A DNA stretch of 6,537 bases from positions 1 to 6,537 of the forward strand of contig JAUQWR010000027.1 in NCBI GenBank assembly GCA_030835065.1. The letters are read 5' to 3'. The notes under the pieces were generated by a model. The model was not told where the DNA came from. It searched no databases and was given only the letters and a program-made list of their open reading frames with translations. Both the position numbers and the translations under genes were made by a program. The DNA comes from Candidatus Kapaibacterium sp. GTDB lineage: Bacteria > Bacteroidota > Ignavibacteria > Kapaibacteriales > UBA2268. Positions 1 to 6,537 of this stretch are shown piece after piece (positions within the stretch are counted from its first letter, which is position 1; every line of letters begins with the position of its first letter).

Positions 1-992
1 AATAAATCTACAATCAAATCAAATCCTCTACGGAATTTTTCGCGATGATAAGCTATATCAGGAAGTCTATAAGTGGGTTCGCCGGTAGATTTTACAATAA
101 CTCTATCGTCTTCTAAGCCCATTTTGGATAGAGCCAACCAAAGGGCATCTTCTTTTTCGTAGGCTAGACCTTCTTTTTTGAAGAATTCAATTACTTCATT
201 GATTTTACCATCAGAATATAATGAGTCTTCGTTGAAATAAACATCTTGTCGAATATTAATTCTGTCGAGTGTAGCTTTGATCTTTTCGAAGCACCATTCT
301 TCACCAAATTTTCTAATTGAATTGAGGTTTTGCTCATTATTATCGATTAGGGATTTATCATATTTAGCAATCAATTCATTTGCAATTTCTTTGACATATT
401 CGCCATGATAACCATCTTCCGGAAATGGGAACTCTGGATTGCCTACAGATTGGATATATCTGGCATAAATGGATTTTGCAAGGTTTTTCATTTGATTGCC
501 GGCATTATTAAAATAATACTCGCGAGTAACTTCGTAGCCAAGCATATCGAATAAATTGGCTACAGTATCGCCTATAGCAGCATTTCGCCCATGCCCGAGG
601 TGAAGCAGACCAGTAGGATTGACGCTAACATATTCGACATTTACTTTTTTCCCGGCACCAATTTCAAGTCTGCCAAAATTTTCGGCTTTTAGTAGAATAG
701 AATCAAGAATATTAGTCCAAAACTTATTTTTTAGCTTAATATTAATAAAACCAGCTCCGGCAATTTCGAAAGATTCAATAAGATTTGAATCATATTCTAA
801 ATTGGCAATAATATCTTCTGCAATGGCACGAGGAGCTTTGCCGAGGGTTTTAGCCAGGCGCATAGCTATATTTGAAGAAAAGTCCCCATGAGATTCATTC
901 TTGGGGACATCAAAATACAATTCTATATCTTGATTAACATTTAATTTAGCTAAAGCATTTTGGAAAATCGGAACTAAATAATTATATCTCAT
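1..992 (-). CDS. argS: Arginyl-tRNA synthetase (ArgS), N-terminal 330 residues; 3' end off the left edge
   Basis: This class I aminoacyl-tRNA synthetase attaches arginine to tRNA-Arg in the cytosol using ATP. I translated the minus strand from ATG at 992 and found it open without a stop to base 1 (330 codons). Residues about 1-90 match the ArgS-specific N-terminal domain that contacts the tRNA D-loop (it includes SHGDFSSNIAMRLAK). The catalytic Rossmann fold follows, with VSVNPTGLLHLGHGRNAAIGD; the class I HIGH signature is HLGH at 131-134. Further ArgS hallmarks are REYYFNNAGNQ and, near the edge, KSTGEPTYRLPDIAYH (about 301-316) followed by the KFRRGFD segment. The KMSKS-like loop and the DALR anticodon-binding domain should lie beyond the left edge, so roughly 40% of a usual 550-590 residue protein is missing from view. 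The ATG lies inside the end of rsfS (11-base overlap), with GGTGA about 11 bases upstream as a possible ribosome binding site. Identification is firm; activity cannot be judged from half a gene. Confidence 0.97.
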   Translation of the reverse strand, partial: MRYNYLVPIFQNALAKLNVNQDIELYFDVPKNESHGDFSSNIAMRLAKTLGKAPRAIAEDIIANLEYDSNLIESFEIAGAGFINIKLKNKFWTNILDSILLKAENFGRLEIGAGKKVNVEYVSVNPTGLLHLGHGRNAAIGDTVANLFDMLGYEVTREYYFNNAGNQMKNLAKSIYARYIQSVGNPEFPFPEDGYHGEYVKEIANELIAKYDKSLIDNNEQNLNSIRKFGEEWCFEKIKATLDRINIRQDVYFNEDSLYSDGKINEVIEFFKKEGLAYEKEDALWLALSKMGLEDDRVIVKSTGEPTYRLPDIAYHREKFRRGFDLIVDL

Positions 993-1425
993 GAGAAATT
1001 CTTTCACCGATAATAGAATCTAAAACATCTTTTTGTTTTAATTTTTTGAGTTTGCCATCTTCTAATAGAGAATAGAAAGCAGCATCAGCCCATAATTGTT
1101 CTAGTTTATAAAAGAGACGAGCACGATTGTGCATGACGTGAACAACTACATCAAAGAAATCGATAAGAGCCCATTCTTTGCCAGTAAGACCTTCAGTACG
1201 AGGGCGTTTTAGTCCGGCGTCTTTGCTTGTTCTTTCCATTTCATTAACGATGGCATCCATTTGCGGCTCAGAGTCGCACGAACAAATAACAAAGAAATCA
1301 GTAGGAGCAGTGTCGATTTTTGATAAATCGAGCAATAATATATTATTAGCTTTCTTTTCGAGAGCAACTTTTGCCATTAATGTGGCTAAGCCTTTAGTTG
1401 TTCGTGGTTTCGCAATTTTACCCAA
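982..1425 (-). CDS. rsfS: Ribosomal silencing factor RsfS (RsfA/Iojap family)
   Basis: RsfS binds ribosomal protein uL14 on the large subunit and blocks 30S-50S joining, which lowers translation in stationary phase or starvation. The 147-residue product shows the family core: KKANNILLLDL (24-34), TDFFVICSCDSEPQMDAIV (42-60), then EG....GKEWALIDFFDVVVHVMH (78-99), with R..FYKLEQLWADA (103-115). The core is complete. The start codon is TTG; no in-frame ATG lies between it and the upstream stop at 1467-1465. I prefer TTG over the internal Met17 because residues 11-24 (KGLATLMAKVALEK) look like the helix that normally precedes the core in this family. Compared with the roughly 105-residue E. coli protein it carries about 30 extra C-terminal residues, lysine-rich (LEDGKLKKLKQKD) and probably non-core. 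The stop codon lies within argS, so translational coupling to argS is likely. A candidate promoter sits about 35 bases upstream. Confidence 0.95.
   Translation of the reverse strand: MGKIAKPRTTKGLATLMAKVALEKKANNILLLDLSKIDTAPTDFFVICSCDSEPQMDAIVNEMERTSKDAGLKRPRTEGLTGKEWALIDFFDVVVHVMHNRARLFYKLEQLWADAAFYSLLEDGKLKKLKQKDVLDSIIGERISHEI
1004..1008 (-). promoter_or_regulatory. argS: Possible ribosome binding site of argS inside rsfS
   Basis: GGTGA on the minus strand, within the last codons of rsfS, lies 11 bases upstream of the argS ATG at 992. The match to a Shine-Dalgarno sequence is partial and the spacing slightly long. With the 11-base overlap of the two reading frames, re-initiation by ribosomes finishing rsfS is an equally good explanation for argS translation. 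Confidence 0.4.
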
Positions 1426-1459
1426 TGTTATTTTCCCAAATATGGTACTACAAAAAATA

Positions 1460-1467
1460 CAAATTTA
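1460..1467 (-). promoter_or_regulatory. Candidate Bacteroidota-type -7 promoter box before rsfS
   Basis: On the minus strand TAAATTTG fits the TAnnTTTG -7 consensus known for the Bacteroidota primary sigma factor. It ends about 34 bases before the TTG start of rsfS, which would give a short leader of roughly 25-30 bases. I see no clear TTG -33 element at the expected distance; that region is only T-rich. The position right before an rsfS-argS pair makes sense, but the motif is short and the spacer very AT-rich, so this is tentative. Confidence 0.35.
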
Positions 1468-1504
1468 GCATAACTTAATCATTTATAAAAATTTATTTAA
1501 TTAA

Positions 1505-1708
1505 TCAAATTTTGCCTTCGTTTACTAATTTAGCAAAATGCTCGAAAGATCTGTCGTAAGTTCTTTCGGCATTATTAGGAAAAGCACAGCCTGGAAGCTG
1601 TCTGCTTTTAAGATGATAACTAAGACATTCGCAACAAATTCCTTTTCTGGAGCATGGATCGTAAGAACAATTACAATTCACTTTGTTTTTTTCTTTTTTA
1701 CATTCCAT
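1505..1708 (-). CDS. Small cysteine-rich protein, DUF6485-type, function unknown
   Basis: This 67-residue cytosolic protein (no signal peptide or membrane segment) matches, from my memory of the family, the DUF6485 pattern: a MEC start, NCNC, a PCSRKGICCEC core, YH, LPGC.FP and a C-terminal A.(K/R)TYDRS.E.F helix. Eight cysteines are visible at 3, 12, 14, 19, 25, 26, 28 and 41, with His32 between the last two. This density and the CxC and CCxC spacings suggest a bound metal such as zinc or an iron-sulfur cluster, which is inference; no biochemical role is known to me. The last 20 residues lack cysteine and look helical. The start is ATG at 1708, with AGGA ten bases upstream as a plausible ribosome binding site. 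It lies 53 bases after the kinase stop and about 80 bases before rsfS. Co-transcription with the kinase is possible, but an AT-rich inverted repeat lies between them. Confidence 0.85.
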   Translation of the reverse strand: MECKKEKNKVNCNCSYDPCSRKGICCECLSYHLKSRQLPGCAFPNNAERTYDRSFEHFAKLVNEGKI

Positions 1709-1718
1709 TTTTTATTTG

Positions 1719-1722
1719 TCCT
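1719..1722 (-). promoter_or_regulatory. Possible ribosome binding site of the Cys-rich gene
   Basis: AGGA on the minus strand ends ten bases before the ATG at 1708, and supports that start over any later codon. Its first base is the last base of the 9-bp inverted repeat, so a folded stem would abut it. Confidence 0.5.
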
Positions 1723-1750
1723 AATTTGAAAGATTCATAAATTCAAATTA
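1722..1750. promoter_or_regulatory. Perfect 9-bp inverted repeat between the kinase and the Cys-rich gene
   Basis: The arms TAATTTGAA (1722-1730) and TTCAAATTA (1742-1750) are exact reverse complements around an 11-base spacer. The repeat lies 12 bases after the kinase stop and 13 bases before the start of the Cys-rich gene. The stem would be almost all A-T pairs, with no following U-tract on the minus strand, so it is a poor intrinsic terminator. It directly abuts the AGGA ribosome binding site of the downstream gene, so it could be an operator or an RNA hairpin affecting initiation. In such AT-rich DNA a chance palindrome is also possible. Confidence 0.4.
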
Positions 1751-1761
1751 TTCAAAAATCA

Positions 1762-4700
1762 TTAGGAAGCAAAATATTTTTTTAAAAGCAAAAACAGTTT
1801 CTTTTTTGAAATTGGCTTGTCTAAATAATCGTTACAACCTGCTTCAATGGCTTTGTCTTTGTCTTCCACAAAGGCAAATGCAGTTTGAGCAATAATAGGA
1901 ATATCGGGTCTGATTGATTTTATTTGTTTTGTTGCTTCATATCCATTCAAAATTGGAAGTTTAATATCCATCATAATTAACTGTATATTGCTATGAGCCC
2001 TAATGTAATCGACTGCAGATTGACCATCGGTTAAATGTATTATGTCAGCATTGGTTTCTTTGAGCATTGCTTCTATAAGCCTGAAATTGAATTCTTCATC
2101 TTCTGCTATTAAAATCGATTTCCCACTGAGATCTACATCTAGATAAGCTCCACTTGTATTTATCGAGTTTTTCTTAGCACTGAGTGGTTTGTTCGGGATA
2201 ATGAAATGGAACTTTGTACCAACATTTGGCTCAGATTCGAGCCAAATGGAGCCTTTCATCAAGTCGATATATGCTTTGCAAATTGAAAGCCCAAGCCCGG
2301 TTCCGCTATATTTTCTAGTTTCAAAATGCTCTACTTGTCTGAATCTCTCAAAAATTATATCTTTATGTTCGTTTTCGATACCAATACCAGTATCTCTTAC
2401 AATAAACTCAAGATATTCATTATCTTTATCAAAAATTGAGACTGAAACTTCAATTTCACCTTCTGAAGTAAATTTGAGAGAGTTACTTATTAGATTATTC
2501 AATATTTGAGATAATTTAGTAATATCAGTAATAATTGTAGAATTTGTATTGATATCCAGGTTATTTGTAAGTATAAAATTAATACCTGCAGACTCAGCTT
2601 GTTGAGCAAAAGGTTTGCATAAATCATCAATAGCAACAAACAAATCAAAAGCAGATTCAGTAATAGTGATTTGTCCGGCTTCAATTTTGGAAATATCAAT
2701 TATGTCATTAATAATATTCAATAATTGTGAGCTGCATTTATTAATTACGTGTATATATTCAGTTCTTTCAGTGTGGGTGAGATCCGGATCTTTGAGTAAT
2801 TCACAAAATCCAATAATACCATTCATTGGTGTTCGAATTTCGTGAGAAGTATTAGCGAGGAATGCACTTTTTAACCTATCTGATTCTTCAGCTTTTTCTT
2901 TTGCAGCTCTTAGCTCTGTTTCGATACGTTTTCTTTCAGTAATATCACGTACAACTCCATACATGATAGTCTTATCATAAGAAAGGTTAGTTGTAATTTC
3001 AGCAATAAACAATTTGCCTGATTTTGTACAACATTCTACTTCCACCGGGCTCAAATCGAGATTTTCAACCTTAGCAAAAAACATATTTTTGACATCATCT
3101 CTAATTTCTGGTTTTGCAAGAAACCAAGCAGGCATACCAATAATCTCATGTACTTGGTATTCAAAAAGCTTACTCATTTTATCGTTTACGAAATCGAATA
3201 TACCATTTTTCGTAGAATAGACACCATCATAAACATTTTCGGTAAGATTACGATATTTTTCTTCGCTTTCTTTTAATGCCAACTGCTGATTGCGTTGTTG
3301 AGTAATATCAGTGCAATATCCTATAAATTCATTATCATTAAGCTGTATACTATCGATAATAACAAAGACTTTTTCACTATCTTTTCGCTTAAGAGCAACT
3401 TCTTCTACTGATGAACCATTTTTTAATAGTTTATTAAAACTATTGAAACCGGTTTCGTAGTCGTCGTAGTGAACAAGATCTCTAATACTCATTTTTAAAA
3501 GTTCAGTTTTGGAATATTGGGTTAGCTTGCAAGCAGCTTCATTTACAAAAGTATAATTACCAAGCTTATCGACAATAAAAATAGCAATAGTAGAAATTTC
3601 TATATAAGATCTAAATTTTCTTTCATTTTCTGCCAAAGCTTTTTCAGAATTTAATCTTTCAATTTCAGCACCGGCACGAGCAGAAAAAATTTGTAAAACC
3701 TGTTTGGTAAGTTCACCATTTTCGAGTTTATTTTTGAACATAGAAGCCATAACGCCAATTCTTCTGCCATTAGAATCCAAAAGAGGTACACCAACATAAG
3801 AGTTTACATTCATCTCGAATAACCGTTGGTCATTTGGGAAGAGTTCGGCAGCTCCATTTTCTACAATATAGGCATCAGTATTGAGAACATTCTTGCTTGG
3901 AGCACCTTCGACTTCAAACTCAAAATTTTCTAAAATATTATCATTGTGCCAAATAGCCTTTGTTCTTACAATACCATGATTTTCATCGATAAACTCACCA
4001 ACATAAGAATAGTCTGCTTTTAAAAGTTTTGAGAGATACATAACAAGTGTTTCAAAGAATTTGACGCCAAATTTGGATGAAACGCCTTCTTGTATCATTT
4101 TGATCATATCATCTTTTTGCTTAAGTGCATTTTCGATAGATATTTTCTGTGAGATATCTCGAATAATAGATACAATACCATTTGGTTTGTTAGACTCATC
4201 AAGAATTACTTTAGAATTAACTTCACCCCAAAATATAGATTTATCTTTTCTAACTAATTCAAACAAAATATCCTCAATGGATTCGCTTTTAATTACAGCT
4301 GAAAATGTATTAATAGCTTTAATTTTATAATCTTCTGTAACCCAGTTTAATAGATTAGTATTAATAATGTCTTTACTATTATCAATCCTGAAAATTTCGA
4401 AAACTTTTGAAGATGCAAAATTAATAATACCATCGTTGTTCATCATCACAATAGCATCTGGCGAAGCTTCAATAAGCGAACGGTGCAATTCTTCGCTTTC
4501 AATAAGTGCTTTTCGTGCGTTTTTTTGCTCAGTTATATTATGGATTGAAACGCAAATACCGGATACATTGCCGTCTTTAATTACAGGTTGATAGAAACCG
4601 GAAAAATGATTTAAATCACCTTTAGAATTTACTAATGCAAATTCAATAACTACACTATTACCAGCCAATGCCTTTGTAAAGTTTTCAATAGTAGCATCAA

Positions 4701-6537
4701 AATAGTATTTCGGATAAATACTTTGAATATTGATATTTTCAGAATAGCTTTTATCAAAAAATTCTTTAAAGAATTTTTTTGCAAGCTCATTTGCTGTAAC
4801 AACATCAAGGTTATTATTTAATAAAATGAATGCTAATTGATTGTTGTTTAAAATTGTTCTCAAATTAGCTTCATTTTCTTCAAGAGATTTTTTTGCTAAA
4901 ATGGATTCAGTAACATCATCAAGAATTAAGAAAAATTCGAATTGATTATTCTCTAAGTCTGGTATAGACTTGGCAGAGACGCTTATCCATTTAATTGTTT
5001 CTTGTTTGTAGTTGTAAATTCCAATAATCAAACCTTTGATTTCATTGCCAGTAAGTACAAGATCAAATATGTTTAATTTTTCTTTATCTAATAAATTTGA
5101 ATTAGAATCATAAAGCTTAAATTGCTCAGAAAGAGTCGATTTTCCGATAATTTCTTCTCTGCTCAATCCAATAATGTCTTCTACAGCATTATTGATTTCA
5201 ACTATAACTCTATCGGAGTTAATTAGAAGAATACCATGGCTCATGGATTCAAAAATGGTAGTAAATCTTTTTTCAGTTTGATGAAGTTTTCTTTCAGAAA
5301 GAATAATATCAGTAATGTCGGAAGTAAGTACAGCAAATTGGTTCTTTTTAGGAGAATAAGCAGAAACTTCAAAAAACTTACCAATATCTTGAGAGAAATT
5401 AGAGAAAACAATTGGGTTTCCGGTTTTAGCCACTTCTGCGTAAGTCCTAAGCCAATGCTCTTCGAGATTAGGTACAATTTCGAAGACAGATCTGCCTATA
5501 ATATTTGCTTTTTTCAACCCCGTCATTTTTTCGAAAGCCGGATTTACATCCAAGAAAACGTAATAGAGAGCATTGCCATTCGAATCAAATATCATTTCGT
5601 GGAGAGCAAATCCATTAGTCATGGATTCAAAAATCTGTCTGTAATTTTGTTCAGAAATTTGTAGTTTATTATTTACTTCTAAAATTCTTTTATTAGTAAG
5701 ATAAAGTTCTTCATTAAGAGCCAGAAGCTCAGAATTTTGCGACTCAATCAAGGTAGTTTTTTCTTCTAAAGCTTCTTTGGCTTTTCGTGATTCGGTTATA
5801 TCTCTGGAAGTAACAATTATTCTCAGGTCTTCTTCAGAATTATCGATAACTCTTGCCATTGCTTCGAGCCAAACAAAGTCATTATTTTTTCTTTTAAGTC
5901 GAAAAGTAGCTTGAGTTTTTGATTTGGATAGAATCATATTTTGGAATTTGACCAAAACCGCTTGTTTATCTAAAGGATGCATTAGGTCGAAGGCATTCAA
6001 TCCGACAACTTCCTCAGGCAAATAACCTAATATTTCAAGGTGTGAGTCACTTGCAAATGTAATTTTACCAAAAGTATCAACAATAGTAATTATTTCTTGA
6101 ATATTTGAAGTTAGTTCTCTAAAGAATTTTTCACTTTTTTTGAGATTTTGTTCAGCCAAATATCTCTGGAGGAAAATAGAAATAATTTTTGCAAAAGTTT
6201 CTAATGTATTAGAATCAATGCATTTATTATTAGATTTGTCTTTGAAACAAATAATAGTAGCATTGCCATATACTTCGTTGTTCCAAGCAAACCCGATAGA
6301 ATAAATTTGTTCAAAATTGATAATATTTTCTATAGCTGAAACCATAAAAGCAGGGAGTTTGCCAAAAGTCAAAGTATTAATGCCACCTTCGATGCTGATT
6401 AACTTACCGGTAATAAGATTGTTATGAGCATCTTGATCTACTGGGAATTCCATTCCAATAAGCGGACGCCCAATCACATTCATTACCATTTCAATTATTT
6501 TATTCAATCCGAGAATTGATTCTATTCGCATCAGATT
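1762..6537 (-). CDS. Multi-PAS/GAF hybrid sensor histidine kinase with C-terminal receiver; 5' end off the right edge
   Basis: This is a soluble hybrid kinase expected to autophosphorylate on His and pass phosphate to its own receiver Asp. Numbering is from the ATG at 6531 (1589 residues). Order: partial GAF (1-125), PAS1 (136-248), coiled coil (248-297), PAS2 (293-412), PAS3 (421-544), PAS4 (552-670), PAS5 (680-797), GAF (about 805-957), PAS6 (970-1082), PAS7 (1091-1202), HisKA (about 1218-1284), HATPase_c (about 1331-1446), receiver (1471-1588). Several PAS units end in a (R/S)DITE-like segment. Catalytic residues are intact: H-box SHEIRTP with His1230; N-box Asn1346 and Asn1350; G1 DTGIGI (1380-1385); F-box IFERF (1393-1397); G2 GTGLGL (1410-1415). 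Receiver: Glu1477/Asp1478 pocket, phospho-acceptor Asp1522, Thr1550, Lys1572. No transmembrane helix, Hpt domain or DNA-binding domain is visible. ATG 6531 is probably internal: the frame stays open to 6537 and the first GAF lacks its opening strands. The sensed ligand and the output partner are unknown. Confidence 0.95.
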   Translation of the reverse strand, partial: NLMRIESILGLNKIIEMVMNVIGRPLIGMEFPVDQDAHNNLITGKLISIEGGINTLTFGKLPAFMVSAIENIINFEQIYSIGFAWNNEVYGNATIICFKDKSNNKCIDSNTLETFAKIISIFLQRYLAEQNLKKSEKFFRELTSNIQEIITIVDTFGKITFASDSHLEILGYLPEEVVGLNAFDLMHPLDKQAVLVKFQNMILSKSKTQATFRLKRKNNDFVWLEAMARVIDNSEEDLRIIVTSRDITESRKAKEALEEKTTLIESQNSELLALNEELYLTNKRILEVNNKLQISEQNYRQIFESMTNGFALHEMIFDSNGNALYYVFLDVNPAFEKMTGLKKANIIGRSVFEIVPNLEEHWLRTYAEVAKTGNPIVFSNFSQDIGKFFEVSAYSPKKNQFAVLTSDITDIILSERKLHQTEKRFTTIFESMSHGILLINSDRVIVEINNAVEDIIGLSREEIIGKSTLSEQFKLYDSNSNLLDKEKLNIFDLVLTGNEIKGLIIGIYNYKQETIKWISVSAKSIPDLENNQFEFFLILDDVTESILAKKSLEENEANLRTILNNNQLAFILLNNNLDVVTANELAKKFFKEFFDKSYSENINIQSIYPKYYFDATIENFTKALAGNSVVIEFALVNSKGDLNHFSGFYQPVIKDGNVSGICVSIHNITEQKNARKALIESEELHRSLIEASPDAIVMMNNDGIINFASSKVFEIFRIDNSKDIINTNLLNWVTEDYKIKAINTFSAVIKSESIEDILFELVRKDKSIFWGEVNSKVILDESNKPNGIVSIIRDISQKISIENALKQKDDMIKMIQEGVSSKFGVKFFETLVMYLSKLLKADYSYVGEFIDENHGIVRTKAIWHNDNILENFEFEVEGAPSKNVLNTDAYIVENGAAELFPNDQRLFEMNVNSYVGVPLLDSNGRRIGVMASMFKNKLENGELTKQVLQIFSARAGAEIERLNSEKALAENERKFRSYIEISTIAIFIVDKLGNYTFVNEAACKLTQYSKTELLKMSIRDLVHYDDYETGFNSFNKLLKNGSSVEEVALKRKDSEKVFVIIDSIQLNDNEFIGYCTDITQQRNQQLALKESEEKYRNLTENVYDGVYSTKNGIFDFVNDKMSKLFEYQVHEIIGMPAWFLAKPEIRDDVKNMFFAKVENLDLSPVEVECCTKSGKLFIAEITTNLSYDKTIMYGVVRDITERKRIETELRAAKEKAEESDRLKSAFLANTSHEIRTPMNGIIGFCELLKDPDLTHTERTEYIHVINKCSSQLLNIINDIIDISKIEAGQITITESAFDLFVAIDDLCKPFAQQAESAGINFILTNNLDINTNSTIITDITKLSQILNNLISNSLKFTSEGEIEVSVSIFDKDNEYLEFIVRDTGIGIENEHKDIIFERFRQVEHFETRKYSGTGLGLSICKAYIDLMKGSIWLESEPNVGTKFHFIIPNKPLSAKKNSINTSGAYLDVDLSGKSILIAEDEEFNFRLIEAMLKETNADIIHLTDGQSAVDYIRAHSNIQLIMMDIKLPILNGYEATKQIKSIRPDIPIIAQTAFAFVEDKDKAIEAGCNDYLDKPISKKKLFLLLKKYFAS
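2926..6126 (-). repeat. Array of seven divergent PAS sensor modules, interrupted by one GAF domain
   Basis: This is the coding segment for residues 136-1202 of the hybrid kinase, listed separately because it is a degenerate tandem protein repeat. Each unit runs about 110-125 residues. It begins with a short helix like (Y/R)(R/K)..(I/L)(F/I)E or F(R/K)(E/S), has a central (F/V)xN-type strand, and usually closes with a DIT-like motif leading into a charged linker helix. Units 1-5 are contiguous; a GAF domain (about 805-957) separates them from units 6 and 7. The units differ strongly in sequence, which suggests old duplications or shuffling, except for local similarity between PAS2 and PAS3. 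No LOV-type photoactive Cys motif was found. The boundaries are estimates by eye. Confidence 0.85.
5241..5634 (-). repeat. 16-bp direct repeat in PAS2 and PAS3 coding sequence
   Basis: The identical plus-strand 16-mer TCATGGATTCAAAAAT occurs at 5241-5256 and 5619-5634. In the kinase reading frame both copies encode the IFESM helix segment at the start of PAS3 (about 426-430) and PAS2 (about 300-304). Flanking codons differ, and the rest of the two domains is only weakly similar. It may be a remnant of module duplication or conservation of the helix with the same codons by chance. Confidence 0.6.

Noticed and set aside
619..891. 90-codon plus-strand open frame opposite argS
   Set aside because: The minus strand here encodes unmistakable ArgS sequence, including the HLGH region, so this is a shadow frame.
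1178..1468. 96-codon plus-strand open frame opposite rsfS
   Set aside because: It is antisense to the conserved rsfS core, whose protein is clearly recognisable, and the plus-strand translation resembles nothing.
1538..1729. 63-codon plus-strand open frame with a hydrophobic, Phe-rich end
   Set aside because: It is antisense to the Cys-rich gene; the FFFF stretch is simply the complement of its lysine codons, not a real membrane segment.
1709..1761. Intrinsic terminator after the kinase gene
   Set aside because: The inverted repeat has an AT-only core and no U-tract follows it on the minus strand, so it does not meet the usual terminator pattern.
2499..2699. Leucine-rich 66-codon minus-strand open frame that could look like a membrane peptide
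   Set aside because: It is an out-of-frame reading of the HisKA-HATPase linker of the kinase; the Leu/Ile content comes from AT-rich codons shifted by one base.
5236..5664. 142-codon open frame on the plus strand
   Set aside because: It lies wholly opposite the PAS2/PAS3 coding region of the kinase; its translation shows no family resemblance and is typical of antisense frames in AT-rich genes.
2926..6126. Photoreceptor (LOV) function for one of the PAS domains
   Set aside because: No NCRFLQ-like motif with the reactive cysteine is present in any of the seven PAS units.
1..6537. Mobile element, CRISPR array, tRNA or rRNA genes
   Set aside because: I saw no transposase or integrase sequence, no regularly spaced repeats and no tRNA-like cloverleaf; nearly every base is covered by the four genes.

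Overview
The window is AT-rich and has one coding direction: four genes, all on the minus strand, packed tightly with no gene-free stretch longer than about 80 bases. Transcription runs from right to left: a very large multi-PAS/GAF hybrid sensor histidine kinase (5' end beyond the right edge), a 67-residue cysteine-rich protein of the DUF6485 type, the ribosomal silencing factor rsfS, and argS (3' end beyond the left edge). The strong AT bias, the weak Shine-Dalgarno sequences, a possible Bacteroidota-type -7 box (TAnnTTTG) before rsfS and the soluble PAS/GAF hybrid kinase together suggest a member of the FCB group (Bacteroidota, Ignavibacteria or Kapabacteria-like). This placement is an inference and is not secure.

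Layout. About 1-992 encodes the first 330 residues of arginyl-tRNA synthetase, including the HLGH nucleotide-binding signature. Positions 982-1425 hold rsfS, which starts at TTG and overlaps the argS start by 11 bases, so the two look translationally coupled. Positions 1426-1504 are a short spacer with a candidate promoter. Positions 1505-1708 encode the small Cys-rich protein. Positions 1709-1761 are a spacer with a perfect 9-bp inverted repeat. Positions 1762-6537 are the hybrid kinase: partial GAF, five PAS, GAF, two PAS, HisKA, HATPase_c and receiver, with no transmembrane segment visible.

Working together. rsfS and argS form a housekeeping translation pair: RsfS silences ribosomes through uL14 and ArgS charges tRNA-Arg. 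The kinase is a cytosolic sensor with all its catalytic and phosphorelay residues intact, but no output regulator or Hpt protein is present here, so its target lies elsewhere. The Cys-rich protein is the nearest downstream gene and could be co-transcribed with the kinase, but the sequence does not show a functional link. I found no mobile element, CRISPR array, tRNA or rRNA. The window looks largely like ordinary chromosome; the most unusual items are the size of the sensor array and the uncharacterised Cys-rich protein.
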